Of a DNA stretch of 25,423 nt, positions 7,391 to 15,236 are shown in pieces (the first letter of the stretch is position 1; every line of letters starts with the position of its first letter). This DNA is from RGIG7213 sp045657205. GTDB lineage: Bacteria; Bacillota; Clostridia; Oscillospirales; CAG-272. The DNA lies in NCBI GenBank assembly GCA_045657205.1, contig JAZOSS010000062.1, positions 1 through 25,423 of the forward strand, written 5' to 3'. The notes under the pieces were generated by a model. That model was given only the letters and a program-made list of their open reading frames with translations, was not told the DNA's origin and searched no databases. A program made the position numbers and the translations under genes.

Positions 7391-7895
7391 TATAATCAAA
7401 AACCTCATCTCTTTTGATTTCCAGGACGAATGCAAATTCGTCCTTTATCATTTTTTCTGCAAGAGATAATATCTTAGCGTCGCTTGCGTACATCTTCTTG
7501 CGCTTGCTGTCAAGCTCCGTCTTATATTCCGAAAGCTTTATTGCAATAGCAAGTATTGCACGTCTGTCAAACGATGATATCAAAGAATTAAAATATTCAG
7601 CTCTCGTTTTCGTATCGTCATTCCACGAAAGCTCAAAATCGCTGTAAGTATCTATAGCCTTATGTATTTCTTCTTTATCAAGAAGTGTGTGCATATACTG
7701 CTCAAGCTCGGGCAGATCAGCGGGAACGTATGTATGAGAGCCGAGCGAATACACGGGCTTTAACACATAATACGGCTTTTTTTCCGCACCCGCAAAGCTC
7801 ATCTCTCTGATATCGCATATTTCACAAATCCCGTTGTTCTTATAAATTACGTTGTCACCAATTTTGTGACGCAATGTTATATCGACATTTCCCAT
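7368..7895 (-). CDS. CarD-like / CdnL transcription regulator
   Basis: This encodes 175 residues. CarD/CdnL proteins bind the beta lobe of RNA polymerase and stabilise open promoter complexes. The N-terminal part (about 1-60) has the RNA-polymerase interaction domain pattern: KIGDNVIYKNNGICEICDI, then YYVLKPVYSLGSHTYVPAD. The rest is helical and charged, as in the DNA-binding C-terminal part, with LSEYKTELDSKRKKMYASDAK resembling the family's conserved end region. The ATG at 7895 has an AGGG site and its own promoter upstream at 7936-7964. The gene converges with and overlaps tmcAL by 23 nt. Which member of the CarD group it is (housekeeping CdnL or a paralogue) cannot be told here. Confidence 0.85.
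   Translation of the reverse strand: MGNVDITLRHKIGDNVIYKNNGICEICDIREMSFAGAEKKPYYVLKPVYSLGSHTYVPADLPELEQYMHTLLDKEEIHKAIDTYSDFELSWNDDTKTRAEYFNSLISSFDRRAILAIAIKLSEYKTELDSKRKKMYASDAKILSLAEKMIKDEFAFVLEIKRDEVFDYIKSRLSE
7423..7449 (+). terminator. Possible tmcAL terminator embedded in the end of the carD-like gene
   Basis: AGGACGAA and TTCGTCCT form a perfect 8-bp stem with a TGCAAA loop 33 nt beyond the tmcAL stop, followed by the imperfect T-tract TTATCATTTTTT. It lies within the coding sequence of the convergent gene. The broken T-run makes this only moderately likely. Confidence 0.4.
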
Positions 7896-7935
7896 TTTTC
7901 AACCCTGCCTTTCATAGATCTTTTCCACGTGTTGT

Positions 7936-7964
7936 ATTATACCATATTTTTTCAAAAAAATCAA
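7936..7964 (-). promoter_or_regulatory. Sigma-A promoter for the carD-like gene
   Basis: On the minus strand TTGATT (7959-7964), a 17-bp spacer and TATAAT (7936-7941) are seen. The predicted start is near 7929, about 34 nt before the ATG. The -35 and spacing are the same as in the PH-domain and tmcAL promoters. Confidence 0.78.
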
Positions 7965-7986
7965 ATGGTAATAATCAACAAAAATA

Positions 7987-8448
7987 TCAAATAAGCGGTG
8001 CAACTGACGACGGAACGAACGGTTTGAAGTCCTTTCCGTACTTTATAAGCTCACGCACCATAGTCGAGCTTATGTGTGACAGTTCGCATCTTGACGGCAA
8101 AATGACTGTTTCGACCATCGGTGCAAGCTCTCTGTTTATGGAAGCCATTGAGAACTCGTAGTCGAAATCCGTACCCGATCTTGCCCCTTTTATTATGACG
8201 TCGCACCTGTGCTGTATTGCATAGTCGGCAAGAAGTCCAGACGATATATCGGCTCTTACGTTTCTGTATTCGCTTGCCGCCGCGTTCAAAAATTCAAGTC
8301 TTTCCTCGGGAGTGAACATCGTCTGCTTTGAAGAATTTGAAAATATACACACGATGACCTCGTCGAACAGCATTGATGCACGCTGTATCAGGTCTTCGTG
8401 TCCGACCGTTATCGGATCGAACGAGCCGGGAATGAGCGCAACTGACAT
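7987..8448 (-). CDS. coaD: Phosphopantetheine adenylyltransferase
   Basis: This encodes 153 residues, a typical length of about 155-165. CoaD transfers AMP from ATP to 4'-phosphopantetheine, the penultimate step of coenzyme A synthesis. The nucleotidyltransferase motif PGSFDPITVGH (residues 7-17, catalytic His17) is intact, and IIKGARSGTDFDYE and the ISSTMVRE segment for nucleotide binding are present. The ATG at 8448 is preceded by GAGGAGG. It begins 19 nt after the stop of the membrane-anchored gene at 8468, so it is probably co-transcribed as the last gene of the long leftward cluster. No convincing terminator was seen in the 91 nt after it, which hold the carD-like promoter. Confidence 0.96.
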   Translation of the reverse strand: MSVALIPGSFDPITVGHEDLIQRASMLFDEVIVCIFSNSSKQTMFTPEERLEFLNAAASEYRNVRADISSGLLADYAIQHRCDVIIKGARSGTDFDYEFSMASINRELAPMVETVILPSRCELSHISSTMVRELIKYGKDFKPFVPSSVAPLI

Positions 8449-8467
8449 ATTTTACCTCCTCGGAACA

Positions 8468-9580
8468 TCAAAGATTGGTTACGAGGTCGTAAACGAGATA
8501 ATCTCCGTCCTCGTCAGCTCTGAAATAAAGCGTAATACTTATATTTTCTCTGTAATCCTGCCAGCCTTTCTTGCACATAACCTGTGTCATTGTAACGTGA
8601 CAGGAAAACGTCTTATCGTCATACGCATAAAAATTTTCCGCTTTTTCATTTTCAAAATGATACGATTCATAATCCCAGACAAAGCTTGAGGGATTCTTTT
8701 TTATCGCATCGTAAAGTTCGGTCCCTGATTCAAAATACTTTTTAACAGCACTCATACTGACGGCATTCTGCATTCTTGCCGCATAATTTTCAGTAGCTGT
8801 AATGGCAAGCGTACTGTACTTTTCTTCAAGCTTCTCATCGTATTCAAAATCAAGTGTATATATCTTTTCTTTTTCGTCGTACGAAGGTGTCACCTTTTCA
8901 CCGTATCTGTTGTATACCGACACCTCCGGGGATATCAAAAGATCTTCCACTTCGTATTCGTCAAAAGAAAATTTGTACACGCCTTCAGGCAAGGACTCTC
9001 TTTTGTCGTCTGTTATTCCCGTTTCCGTTTTGTATTTTTCATCAAGAATTATTCCGTTTACCTCGGCTTTGCAGTTAAACGGTATTCTGAATTTTACATC
9101 GTACTGCGTTTTGCTGTAAAGTGTCACGGTGTCAAGCTCGTACAGTTCAAAGCCGTTTTCATTCTTGCTGTCCGATTTTTTTATTGTAAAGGATGCGAAT
9201 TTAACGTCGTCCGCCTTTACGTTTATCTTCGTTTTATCCGTTCCCGCAACGTAGACGTACGTTATTTCTTTATCCTTTGTAAGGCTTTCAAAATATTCTT
9301 TATAGTCCTCATAGGTATTGAATTCGTTTACATCGCGAGGACTTTTTTTCATAAGCTCATCAAAATCGGGATTTTTGAAATATTCATTGAAAATATTTTC
9401 AACAGTATATTTCGGAAGTGAGGATTCGTAATCTGCAAGATATTTTTCGAGCTTTGAATTGAATACTCCGACACCTATTAAGACGGCAAGCACAATAACA
9501 GCAAGTCCTATATAAAATATAAGCGAAGGATATCCGCCGAATATCTTTTTTACAGCAGAGCATTTTTTCTTATCAGCCAT
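8468..9580 (-). CDS. Membrane-anchored extracytoplasmic protein, function unknown
   Basis: This encodes about 370 residues. A short basic N-terminus (KKKCSAVKKIF) is followed by one transmembrane helix (about residues 18-40) and a large charged, soluble part rich in Asp, Glu, Lys and Tyr, presumably outside the cell. I recognise no family. The last ~80 residues (from AVKKYFESGTELYDAI to LYFRADEDGDYLVYDLVTNL) look like a compact alpha/beta domain, and a similar layout near residues 60-110 (VENIFNEYFKN, YEDYKEYFESL) hints at a second such unit. ATG 9580 is preferred, with GGTGG 6 nt upstream; ATG 9586 is also in frame. It overlaps the end of the phosphodiester glycosidase gene by a few bases, indicating coupled translation and a shared job at the cell surface. 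Confidence 0.75.
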   Translation of the reverse strand: MADKKKCSAVKKIFGGYPSLIFYIGLAVIVLAVLIGVGVFNSKLEKYLADYESSLPKYTVENIFNEYFKNPDFDELMKKSPRDVNEFNTYEDYKEYFESLTKDKEITYVYVAGTDKTKINVKADDVKFASFTIKKSDSKNENGFELYELDTVTLYSKTQYDVKFRIPFNCKAEVNGIILDEKYKTETGITDDKRESLPEGVYKFSFDEYEVEDLLISPEVSVYNRYGEKVTPSYDEKEKIYTLDFEYDEKLEEKYSTLAITATENYAARMQNAVSMSAVKKYFESGTELYDAIKKNPSSFVWDYESYHFENEKAENFYAYDDKTFSCHVTMTQVMCKKGWQDYRENISITLYFRADEDGDYLVYDLVTNL

Positions 9581-10736
9581 TTTCATCCACCGCCCTTACC
9601 ATAAAGAATGTGGGAAGATATCTCGGTTTTGTGAACGCCTTGTATTTATTGACAACACCGAGCTTCTGATATTCGTCAAGCGTGCTTTCATCGACGTCGT
9701 ATTTGTCTATATAATCGGCATAATACATCATAGCAGACGAGCCGCCGTCAAGCATTCCGGCACAGACAGCTCCGTATTTAAGCATAAGATTTATTACGTC
9801 GTCACGTGTTGCACCGAGTGAATTTGCACTTCTTCCGTCCGTTACTATCATAATTACCGTACCGTCTTTTCTTTGTCCGATAGCGGTTCTTTGTGCAACG
9901 CCGAGATCACCGCTTCCCGTATACGCTATCGTTGAGCCGTTCACCGTTTCAATAAGTGCATTTCCTTTTTGAAATGATACGCCGTCACGTATCTGCAATT
10001 CTTTCACTTCAGCTTCTGTAATTCCCTCTTTTACAACGAGTCTGTCGTTTGCGTTAAAGCCGATAAACGTGCGTTTAAGCCCGTCGTTCCAGACTATTTT
10101 ACCTTCAGAAACAGTCATTCCCATAGGGGCAGCACCGCTTCCCGTTCCTCCGCCGTCTTCAAACTCACCTGCATTTATTGCAGCAACTGCACCTGCTTTT
10201 TCAGCGGCTACGTATATTCTTTCACCTCTTTTTGCGGTTTTAAAGTTTTGTGATGAAACACCCGTATACACTCTTTTCGGGTCTTTCACAAGCATAACGT
10301 ACGCTTTGAAAGTATTATTTACAACAATGTCGAGCTTCACACCGTCTTCGTGTCCTTCCCATTCATCAACTGTTTCCGTGCTCTGATTTGGATCGTCATC
10401 GTCGTTTTCGGAATTTCCTATATCCTCAAAATCGACCTCTTCGATAACTCTTTCGTTACTTTTATCGAGTATGCTCTGAACCGTTTCATCATCGAGAAAA
10501 AGCCCCGGCACCCACTTTGTGGCACTTGCCTGCAAGGCTGAAAGCACGAGTGTATCACGCACCGTTTCACTTGGTCCGTTTGCAACCGTATTGCAAATAC
10601 TGAATAAGGCAAACACAGCAAGGATCGCAAGTGTAAGTATACAGACGATTATTTTAAAAAATATATGCCAGATGAAATTCAAAATTTCACCCTTCTTCAT
10701 TTTTTCCTTCTTTTTCGTTATATTTTTTTCTATCAT
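9573..10736 (-). CDS. Membrane-anchored phosphodiester glycosidase (NAGPA-domain) protein
   Basis: This encodes up to 387 residues. A basic N-terminus and one membrane helix (about 25-47) are followed by an acidic linker (NSENDDDDPNQSTETVDEWE) and a C-terminal domain of the phosphodiester glycosidase family (PF09992-like, often annotated as exopolysaccharide biosynthesis protein). Visible family segments are VAAINAGEFEDGGG, RTAIGQRKDGTVIMIVTDGR, GATRDDVINLMLKYGA, MLDGGSSAMMYY and RYLPTFFMV. Relatives remove sugars linked through phosphodiesters, so trimming of a phosphoglycan or a glycan linkage outside the membrane is plausible. The start may be 10736 (1 nt after the preceding stop) or, with a better AAGG site, 10700. 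It sits in the tail of the polysaccharide cluster and overlaps the next gene. Confidence 0.85.
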   Translation of the reverse strand: MIEKNITKKKEKMKKGEILNFIWHIFFKIIVCILTLAILAVFALFSICNTVANGPSETVRDTLVLSALQASATKWVPGLFLDDETVQSILDKSNERVIEEVDFEDIGNSENDDDDPNQSTETVDEWEGHEDGVKLDIVVNNTFKAYVMLVKDPKRVYTGVSSQNFKTAKRGERIYVAAEKAGAVAAINAGEFEDGGGTGSGAAPMGMTVSEGKIVWNDGLKRTFIGFNANDRLVVKEGITEAEVKELQIRDGVSFQKGNALIETVNGSTIAYTGSGDLGVAQRTAIGQRKDGTVIMIVTDGRSANSLGATRDDVINLMLKYGAVCAGMLDGGSSAMMYYADYIDKYDVDESTLDEYQKLGVVNKYKAFTKPRYLPTFFMVRAVDENG

Positions 10737-10737
10737 T

Positions 10738-11178
10738 TTATTTTTTCCTGAGGCATTTTTTTATAAAGACTATTATTTTTCTCTTTATTCGGCTTCTTTT
10801 TGCTTTTTTTACACGTTTTTTTACGGTTTTATAATATTCTTCGCTTGTCGTGTCGACCGTTACACCATCGTGTATAAGCTCAGTCATAACACCCAATATC
10901 ATATCGTCGGTAACACCGTACTCAAGAACTGTCTGATTATCACCGCAGAATACATAGCTGTCTTCTTTTACGTATATTACACGGTGCAAAACATACTCAC
11001 CGTTTTTTCTTCTGTAAAGAGCAACATCGTATTTGTCAAGTCTTTTACCCTTCGGTTTTATTATAACCGTGTCGTGACCTTGATAAATAAGCGGAAGCAT
11101 GCTCGTTCCCTTCGGGTTCGTAACGTAAAAACCGTTTTCTTCTATTACTTTTTCTATTTCTGTTTTTTCGTTTATCAT
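10738..11178 (-). CDS. S24/S26 (signal-peptidase-like) protein without membrane segments
   Basis: This encodes 146 residues. GTSMLPLI (Ser26) matches the serine motif of the S24/S26 peptidases, and VLHRVI (His65) with FCGDN (Asp80) resembles the Ser-His arrangement of the SipW/ER-type (S26B) group rather than the Ser-Lys pair of ordinary bacterial signal peptidase I. No transmembrane helix is visible at either end. The last 30 residues form a strongly basic tail (KKRVKKAKRSRIKRK, then IIVFIKKCLRKK) that could lie on the membrane surface. Its ATG overlaps the stop of the nucleotidyltransferase gene (ATGA) and has GGAGGG upstream, so the two are translationally coupled. Whether it still cleaves anything, and what, is unknown. 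Confidence 0.75.
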   Translation of the reverse strand: MINEKTEIEKVIEENGFYVTNPKGTSMLPLIYQGHDTVIIKPKGKRLDKYDVALYRRKNGEYVLHRVIYVKEDSYVFCGDNQTVLEYGVTDDMILGVMTELIHDGVTVDTTSEEYYKTVKKRVKKAKRSRIKRKIIVFIKKCLRKK

Positions 11179-12485
11179 TTTCCCTCCGAGTCGATCATAT
11201 CAAGCTTTTCAAAAAGAGAAAAACGCTTTTTATCGCTCTCACTAAACTCTTCGTCGTCCTTTACGTCTGAACTGAGTTCTCCCTGTCTTAAAAGCGAAAA
11301 ACCGTATCCAAGCCAAGAAAACCAGGCAAAAGGACGCAAAAGCGGGTTTTCAGCATACGGAAATTTTGCAATAAGTCTTTCTTTATCCGGGAAAACGGAG
11401 CTTATCATTCTGTTTCTTTGATACTTTTTAAGCTCTTTTTTATACTGCTTTTCATCAAGGCTGTTTGAGTTTTTCGCCTTCAAATTGCCGTAAGCACGGA
11501 AGAAGGCATAGCCGTCGTCACGTTTTTTACCTATCCAGCCGCCGTTTTCGATATCGGTTAGAAACTCATCGACAATATCTTTTGAAAGTCTTACAAACGT
11601 CATAAGCTCATCTTCTTCAAAACCGAAATATTCAACACCACAGCTCATAACAACATTATATATTCCCGTATAAGAAAATCTTTCAAGATATGAAAAATAC
11701 TCTTTCTTATCTACCTTGTCCTTATACGTCTTGCAGTATATAAGCAGGTCGTAAAGCTGTCTTACGCTCGTTCCGCTTCTTATGAAGTGCTGTATCATAT
11801 GAAGTGTGATATAAATGAGATTTTCCGTAACACCGAGTGTTTTGAACGCAAGACCGTTTATATGAAAGCCTCCCTCTGATTCAGTCAACTTCTTATTAAA
11901 ATCCTCTTTATCAAAAATGACGTCCGTTATTCTTTCAAAAAAAAGATCCGTGTGAAGCTCAACAGCCCCTGCTTTCGGGTGCATACACGTGGCGTGGTGG
12001 GAATATTCCGTCCTCGGTGCTATCTTGTAGCCGAGTTCTCTCATAACTTCATACGCGCTGTTTTCCTTGATTTTGGGGATCAATATATCGGTATCGCAAG
12101 ACGTTCTGCATTCGGGTATTGCGTAAAGATACGAAAGGGACATCCCCTTTAGTATTTTTGCTTCTATCCCCTTTTTCTCAAGCTGCGTTACAAGCTCGTG
12201 TATCTGTCCGCTTACAGCAGTCGAGGACATTATCTGGAGCTTTATGCGCTTTAAATATCTTGAAGCTTCTTCCTCATAACCGCTTTTTACCAATATATCC
12301 TGAAAGGCGATATCCGTCATGGCAGAGCAGTTCTGAACCATTGCTGCAGCATAAACACGTCTTAACTTTTCAATATCAAGCCCTTTATCTTTATTAAAAA
12401 ATTCTTCCAGCACCTCATCCGATACAGGCTCGCCTTTTGCAGAAAAAGAGAAAAGGCGAATCAAAAGCAAAAAATCTTTTGTCAT
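11175..12485 (-). CDS. Nucleotidyltransferase-family protein (PF14907-like), substrate unknown
   Basis: This encodes 436 residues. The central part matches the uncharacterised nucleotidyltransferase family: LKGMSLSYLY (about 112-121), CDTDILIPK with the metal-binding Asp131 and Asp133, and GAVELHTDLF (Glu176) as a likely third acidic residue. An N-terminal helical region (1-100) and a C-terminal helical region follow the family's usual plan. Active-site residues are retained, so it is probably an active nucleotidyl-transferring enzyme acting in the cytoplasm. Start ATG 12485 has AAGGAGGG. It follows the tyrosine kinase by 17 nt and overlaps the S24/S26 gene by 4 nt. Relatives often occur near surface-glycan or peptide-modification genes; the substrate cannot be read from sequence. 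Confidence 0.8.
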   Translation of the reverse strand: MTKDFLLLIRLFSFSAKGEPVSDEVLEEFFNKDKGLDIEKLRRVYAAAMVQNCSAMTDIAFQDILVKSGYEEEASRYLKRIKLQIMSSTAVSGQIHELVTQLEKKGIEAKILKGMSLSYLYAIPECRTSCDTDILIPKIKENSAYEVMRELGYKIAPRTEYSHHATCMHPKAGAVELHTDLFFERITDVIFDKEDFNKKLTESEGGFHINGLAFKTLGVTENLIYITLHMIQHFIRSGTSVRQLYDLLIYCKTYKDKVDKKEYFSYLERFSYTGIYNVVMSCGVEYFGFEEDELMTFVRLSKDIVDEFLTDIENGGWIGKKRDDGYAFFRAYGNLKAKNSNSLDEKQYKKELKKYQRNRMISSVFPDKERLIAKFPYAENPLLRPFAWFSWLGYGFSLLRQGELSSDVKDDEEFSESDKKRFSLFEKLDMIDSEGK

Positions 12486-12502
12486 ACGCCTTTTCCCTCC
12501 TT

Positions 12503-13201
12503 TTAAAGCTTCTTTTTCTTACGTCCGTAGTATTTTCTGTTGTAATATTTGCCGTAGTAGCCTGCCTGCATCTGCTCAATACCGTTGAAGATAACGCCCA
12601 TAATATTGGCATTTGCTTTTTCAAGCTGTTCTATACATTTTTTGAACAAACGCTTTTCAACAACTCCCGTTTTTACGAGAACTATCGTTCCGTCGGATTT
12701 TGATGCAAACAACGCCGCATCTATAAACGTACCTACCGGAGGTGTGTCGAATATAACGATATCAAACATATCTCTGAGCTTTTTTATAAGCTCCGAAAAC
12801 GCATCGGAGGAAATAAGCTCAACAGGGTTCGGCACACGTGTTTCTGCATCGAGGAAGAACATATTTTCGTAAGGAGTTGCCGAAATAGCCTCTTCAAGAG
12901 GAGTCTTACCCTGCAAATAACTTACGACACCAACGTTACGCGGTATCTTCATTCTTTTACGCAAAGTCGTATGACGGAGGTCGCATTCAACAAGCAACGT
13001 CTTTTTTCCCGATTCAGCCATAGCCAACGCCAAGAACGTCGATACGGTACTTTTTCCCTCGTTGGGAACACAGCTCGTCATAACTATCGTCTTTATTTCA
13101 CGGCTGATAGATGCAAACTGAATATTCGTTCGGAGAGTCTTTATCGCATCAAGTGCTATTTCATCAAGTGCCTTGTAGTCACTCATTATATTAAAATCCA
13201 T
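12503..13201 (-). CDS. Capsular polysaccharide tyrosine kinase (CpsD/CapB/Wze type BY-kinase)
   Basis: This encodes 232 residues. This cytoplasmic P-loop tyrosine autokinase works with a Wzz-type membrane activator to control length and export of surface polysaccharide. All nucleotide motifs are present: Walker A CVPNEGKST (44-52), Walker A' LLVECDLR (69-76) and Walker B IVIFDTPPVG (148-157). LRTNIQFAS near the N-terminus matches the oligomerisation region. The C-terminus is a tyrosine cluster with six Tyr in three YY pairs (GYYGKYYNRKYYG), the usual autophosphorylation site, followed by RKKKKL. Start ATG 13201 has AAGGAGAG. It lies 12 nt after the Wzz-type gene, the normal split Gram-positive pair. 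The PHP-type phosphatase CpsB often found next to it is absent from the window. Confidence 0.93.
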   Translation of the reverse strand: MDFNIMSDYKALDEIALDAIKTLRTNIQFASISREIKTIVMTSCVPNEGKSTVSTFLALAMAESGKKTLLVECDLRHTTLRKRMKIPRNVGVVSYLQGKTPLEEAISATPYENMFFLDAETRVPNPVELISSDAFSELIKKLRDMFDIVIFDTPPVGTFIDAALFASKSDGTIVLVKTGVVEKRLFKKCIEQLEKANANIMGVIFNGIEQMQAGYYGKYYNRKYYGRKKKKL

Positions 13202-13213
13202 GATATACTCTCC

Positions 13214-13861
13214 TTATTTCTTTTTACCCTTATTGTATCTTCCGATTTCCGCAAGGACCGTAAGATTATACGCTTTTTCAATATCCTCTGGTGTTCTTAT
13301 CGTCGTATTTGCAAATTCAAGTACAAACACCGTAACTATTCCGAGAAACGTTGATATTATTCCTGCTACCAATATAGGTCTTTGTCTTAAAGGGCCTGTC
13401 GGAGCGCCGGGTTTTGTTGCCGTTTCCAAAAACGAAATGTTGTCAACACCCATCGTATCACCAAGATATTCTATTATGGTTGCCGCATATACGTTTGCAA
13501 CGTTTGCAACTCTTGACGGGTTTGTGCCGGAAGTAGATACCGTCATTGTGTGTTTTTCAATGTCTATGCTTATGCTCACTCCGACACCACCAAGTGATTC
13601 TCCGAGATTTTCAGCCGCCATTTTTCTCACTTCGCCCGTTTGTGACAGAAGTTGATAGTTCGGCATAAGTCTTTCAACGATAGCAATCTCATTTATGTTC
13701 GTCGAGCCTTTATCTATCGTATACAAAACCGCTCTTGCAGAATACGTGGGGACCTGCGTTGTATAATTCCAATACGAATACAACGTAACGACCACAACGG
13801 GGAAAATAACAATAAATTTCATTCGTTTACAAATAATGAATATTACGTCTCTTATCGTCAT
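13214..13861 (-). CDS. Wzz-type chain-length / kinase-activator membrane protein (CpsC/CapA/YveK type)
   Basis: This encodes 215 residues. It has the family plan: a short cytoplasmic start, membrane helix 1 (about 16-32), an extracytoplasmic Wzz domain, the proline-containing PGAPTGPLRQRP segment, membrane helix 2 (about 163-182) and a cytoplasmic tail that contacts the kinase. SARAVLYT and TVSTSGTNPSRVANVANVYA are typical of the domain. It should anchor and activate the tyrosine kinase encoded 12 nt downstream and set glycan chain length. ATG 13861 has AAGGAGGG, and the gap to the carboxypeptidase-like gene upstream is only 13 nt, so all three are probably on one transcript. Confidence 0.92.
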   Translation of the reverse strand: MTIRDVIFIICKRMKFIVIFPVVVVTLYSYWNYTTQVPTYSARAVLYTIDKGSTNINEIAIVERLMPNYQLLSQTGEVRKMAAENLGESLGGVGVSISIDIEKHTMTVSTSGTNPSRVANVANVYAATIIEYLGDTMGVDNISFLETATKPGAPTGPLRQRPILVAGIISTFLGIVTVFVLEFANTTIRTPEDIEKAYNLTVLAEIGRYNKGKKK

Positions 13862-13874
13862 TGTTTTTCCCTCC

Positions 13875-15164
13875 TTACATCATTCTGCGCTTCAAGAATT
13901 CAGCGCCGACAACCGCCAAAGCAGCGCATGTGCAAACACCTATGGAAACTATTATCCACTGATTCTTTTTGTATTGATCGTCAGCTATTTTTTCGCCTTC
14001 CTCATTGCTGTAAAGGCTGTATTCGCTTCTCTGCTCGCTTCCGTCTTCAAAAACTATACGGTTCGTACGCAAGCGGAAAGTCAGAAGCTCATCGTTGTCA
14101 TATCTCAAAACACCTGTCGTAAGAAGAGTGTTAAGCTCTCCGCTTTCGGGAAGCGGGCCGATATCAACGGAGCACGAGGTGTAGTTGTTGAATATTATCT
14201 CACCGTAAGATACCGGCAACAGCTTTCTCGCCTTTTGATCGTTCGGTATCTCAACACTTGCATAAACACGTGTTCCATCCGAAAGAGAAAAACCGTCAAG
14301 CTCGTTTACAACTGCTTTTGTAACATCAAGAAGCTCTGCGATATAATATCTTGAAAAGGACATAGTGAGCAAGCTTGTGATATCAGCGGCATAATTGTTT
14401 TTATATTCCGTTACGTATGAACCGCTTTCGTACGTAACCGCCACGACCTCACGGCCCGATGCATTCATCGCCCCTACTATTGACAGAAGCCCCTCATCGC
14501 CGAAGTCTCCGCAGGCATAAAAATTGACATTTGCGTTATATGACTTGTGGTCGGGATTAAGAATACTATAGTCACGCGCATATGACGAGCCGCCATCCAA
14601 AGAATAATACAAATTGGACGAAAGGATCGTCTTTATTTCCGAAAGATTATACGCTTCGTATGCAAGGAGCAGTAAATCATCAACAGTTGTAACCGCTCTT
14701 GTATCACGTATACCGTCGGGAGTTGTAAACGTGGTATTCACCATACCGATCTGTGCAGCAGTCGCATTCATCAACTCAACGAAATCTTCAATAGATCCCG
14801 ATACTTCGACCGCAAGAGTTCTTGCAGCAGCAACATCATCTTTGACAAGCAACGATGCAAGATGATCTTCATAAACTTCCTTTGAAAAATCCGATTTAAA
14901 TACCGTATCCTGCCTGTTCTGATACTCTATCGTCACCGCAGTCATAAGGCGTGATATGCCGCCGTATGCGGGAAGCTTACTATCGGACGAATTTGTATAC
15001 AACAAGGTGTCAGTTGTAACATCAGCTACAGCAGCGCCCTTTATCGTTTTGGAAAGGGCTGCGGGTGTTTCTTTGTTCACCTGATTTTTGTCAAGTGATA
15101 CCGCATATGAAGGCAATGCAAATAACATCGCCATCAAAAGAAGTACCGAAAAAAACCTTTTCAT
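13875..15164 (-). CDS. Degenerate DD-carboxypeptidase-like (S11/PBP5-type) protein, predicted catalytically inactive
   Basis: This encodes 429 residues from ATG 15164 (GGAG 6 nt upstream; an in-frame ATG at 15176 is less likely). A signal peptide (MKRFFSVLLLMAMLFALPSYA) precedes a DacA-like domain (S11 hallmarks around AAVADVTTDTLLYTNSSDSKLPAYGGISRLMTA and IEDFVELMNATAAQIGMVNTTFTTPDGI), then a PBP5-C-like beta region, and a C-terminal membrane helix with KRRMM. By alignment with DacA, the SxxK motif reads GISR (residues 69-72), the SxN region reads KDDV (about 108-111), and the KTG region reads YACGDFGDEG (about 216-225). Catalytic Ser, Lys and the other two motifs are therefore all lost. It may bind peptidoglycan or act as a scaffold for glycan attachment; this is inference. 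It lies directly upstream of the Wzz-kinase pair and probably shares its transcript. Confidence 0.82.
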   Translation of the reverse strand: MKRFFSVLLLMAMLFALPSYAVSLDKNQVNKETPAALSKTIKGAAVADVTTDTLLYTNSSDSKLPAYGGISRLMTAVTIEYQNRQDTVFKSDFSKEVYEDHLASLLVKDDVAAARTLAVEVSGSIEDFVELMNATAAQIGMVNTTFTTPDGIRDTRAVTTVDDLLLLAYEAYNLSEIKTILSSNLYYSLDGGSSYARDYSILNPDHKSYNANVNFYACGDFGDEGLLSIVGAMNASGREVVAVTYESGSYVTEYKNNYAADITSLLTMSFSRYYIAELLDVTKAVVNELDGFSLSDGTRVYASVEIPNDQKARKLLPVSYGEIIFNNYTSCSVDIGPLPESGELNTLLTTGVLRYDNDELLTFRLRTNRIVFEDGSEQRSEYSLYSNEEGEKIADDQYKKNQWIIVSIGVCTCAALAVVGAEFLKRRMM

Positions 15165-15194
15165 TTCATTCTCCATTTTCGACAGCCATCACGC

Positions 15195-15220
15195 AAAAAA
15201 CGCTTCAAGCCGTATTTTTT
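15195..15220 (-). terminator. Weak hairpin with T-run between the aminotransferase and carboxypeptidase-like genes
   Basis: On the minus strand AAAAAATACGGCTTGAAGCG followed by TTTTTT can fold into a bulged stem with a TGA loop and a run of six T. It sits 17 nt after the aminotransferase stop. The stem is AT-rich and imperfect, so it may be an attenuator or nothing. Confidence 0.25.
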
Positions 15221-15236
15221 CAATGTATAATTGAGA

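Noticed and set aside
10519..11421. 300-codon rightward frame opposite the S24/S26 and glycosidase genes
   Set aside because: Its Phe/Tyr/Ile-rich product is what the complement of Lys-rich coding sequence gives; the minus-strand genes have clear motifs.
15177..15236. Separate promoter for the carboxypeptidase-like gene
   Set aside because: TTGAAA is present on the minus strand, but 17 bp later there is only a T-run and no -10 box.
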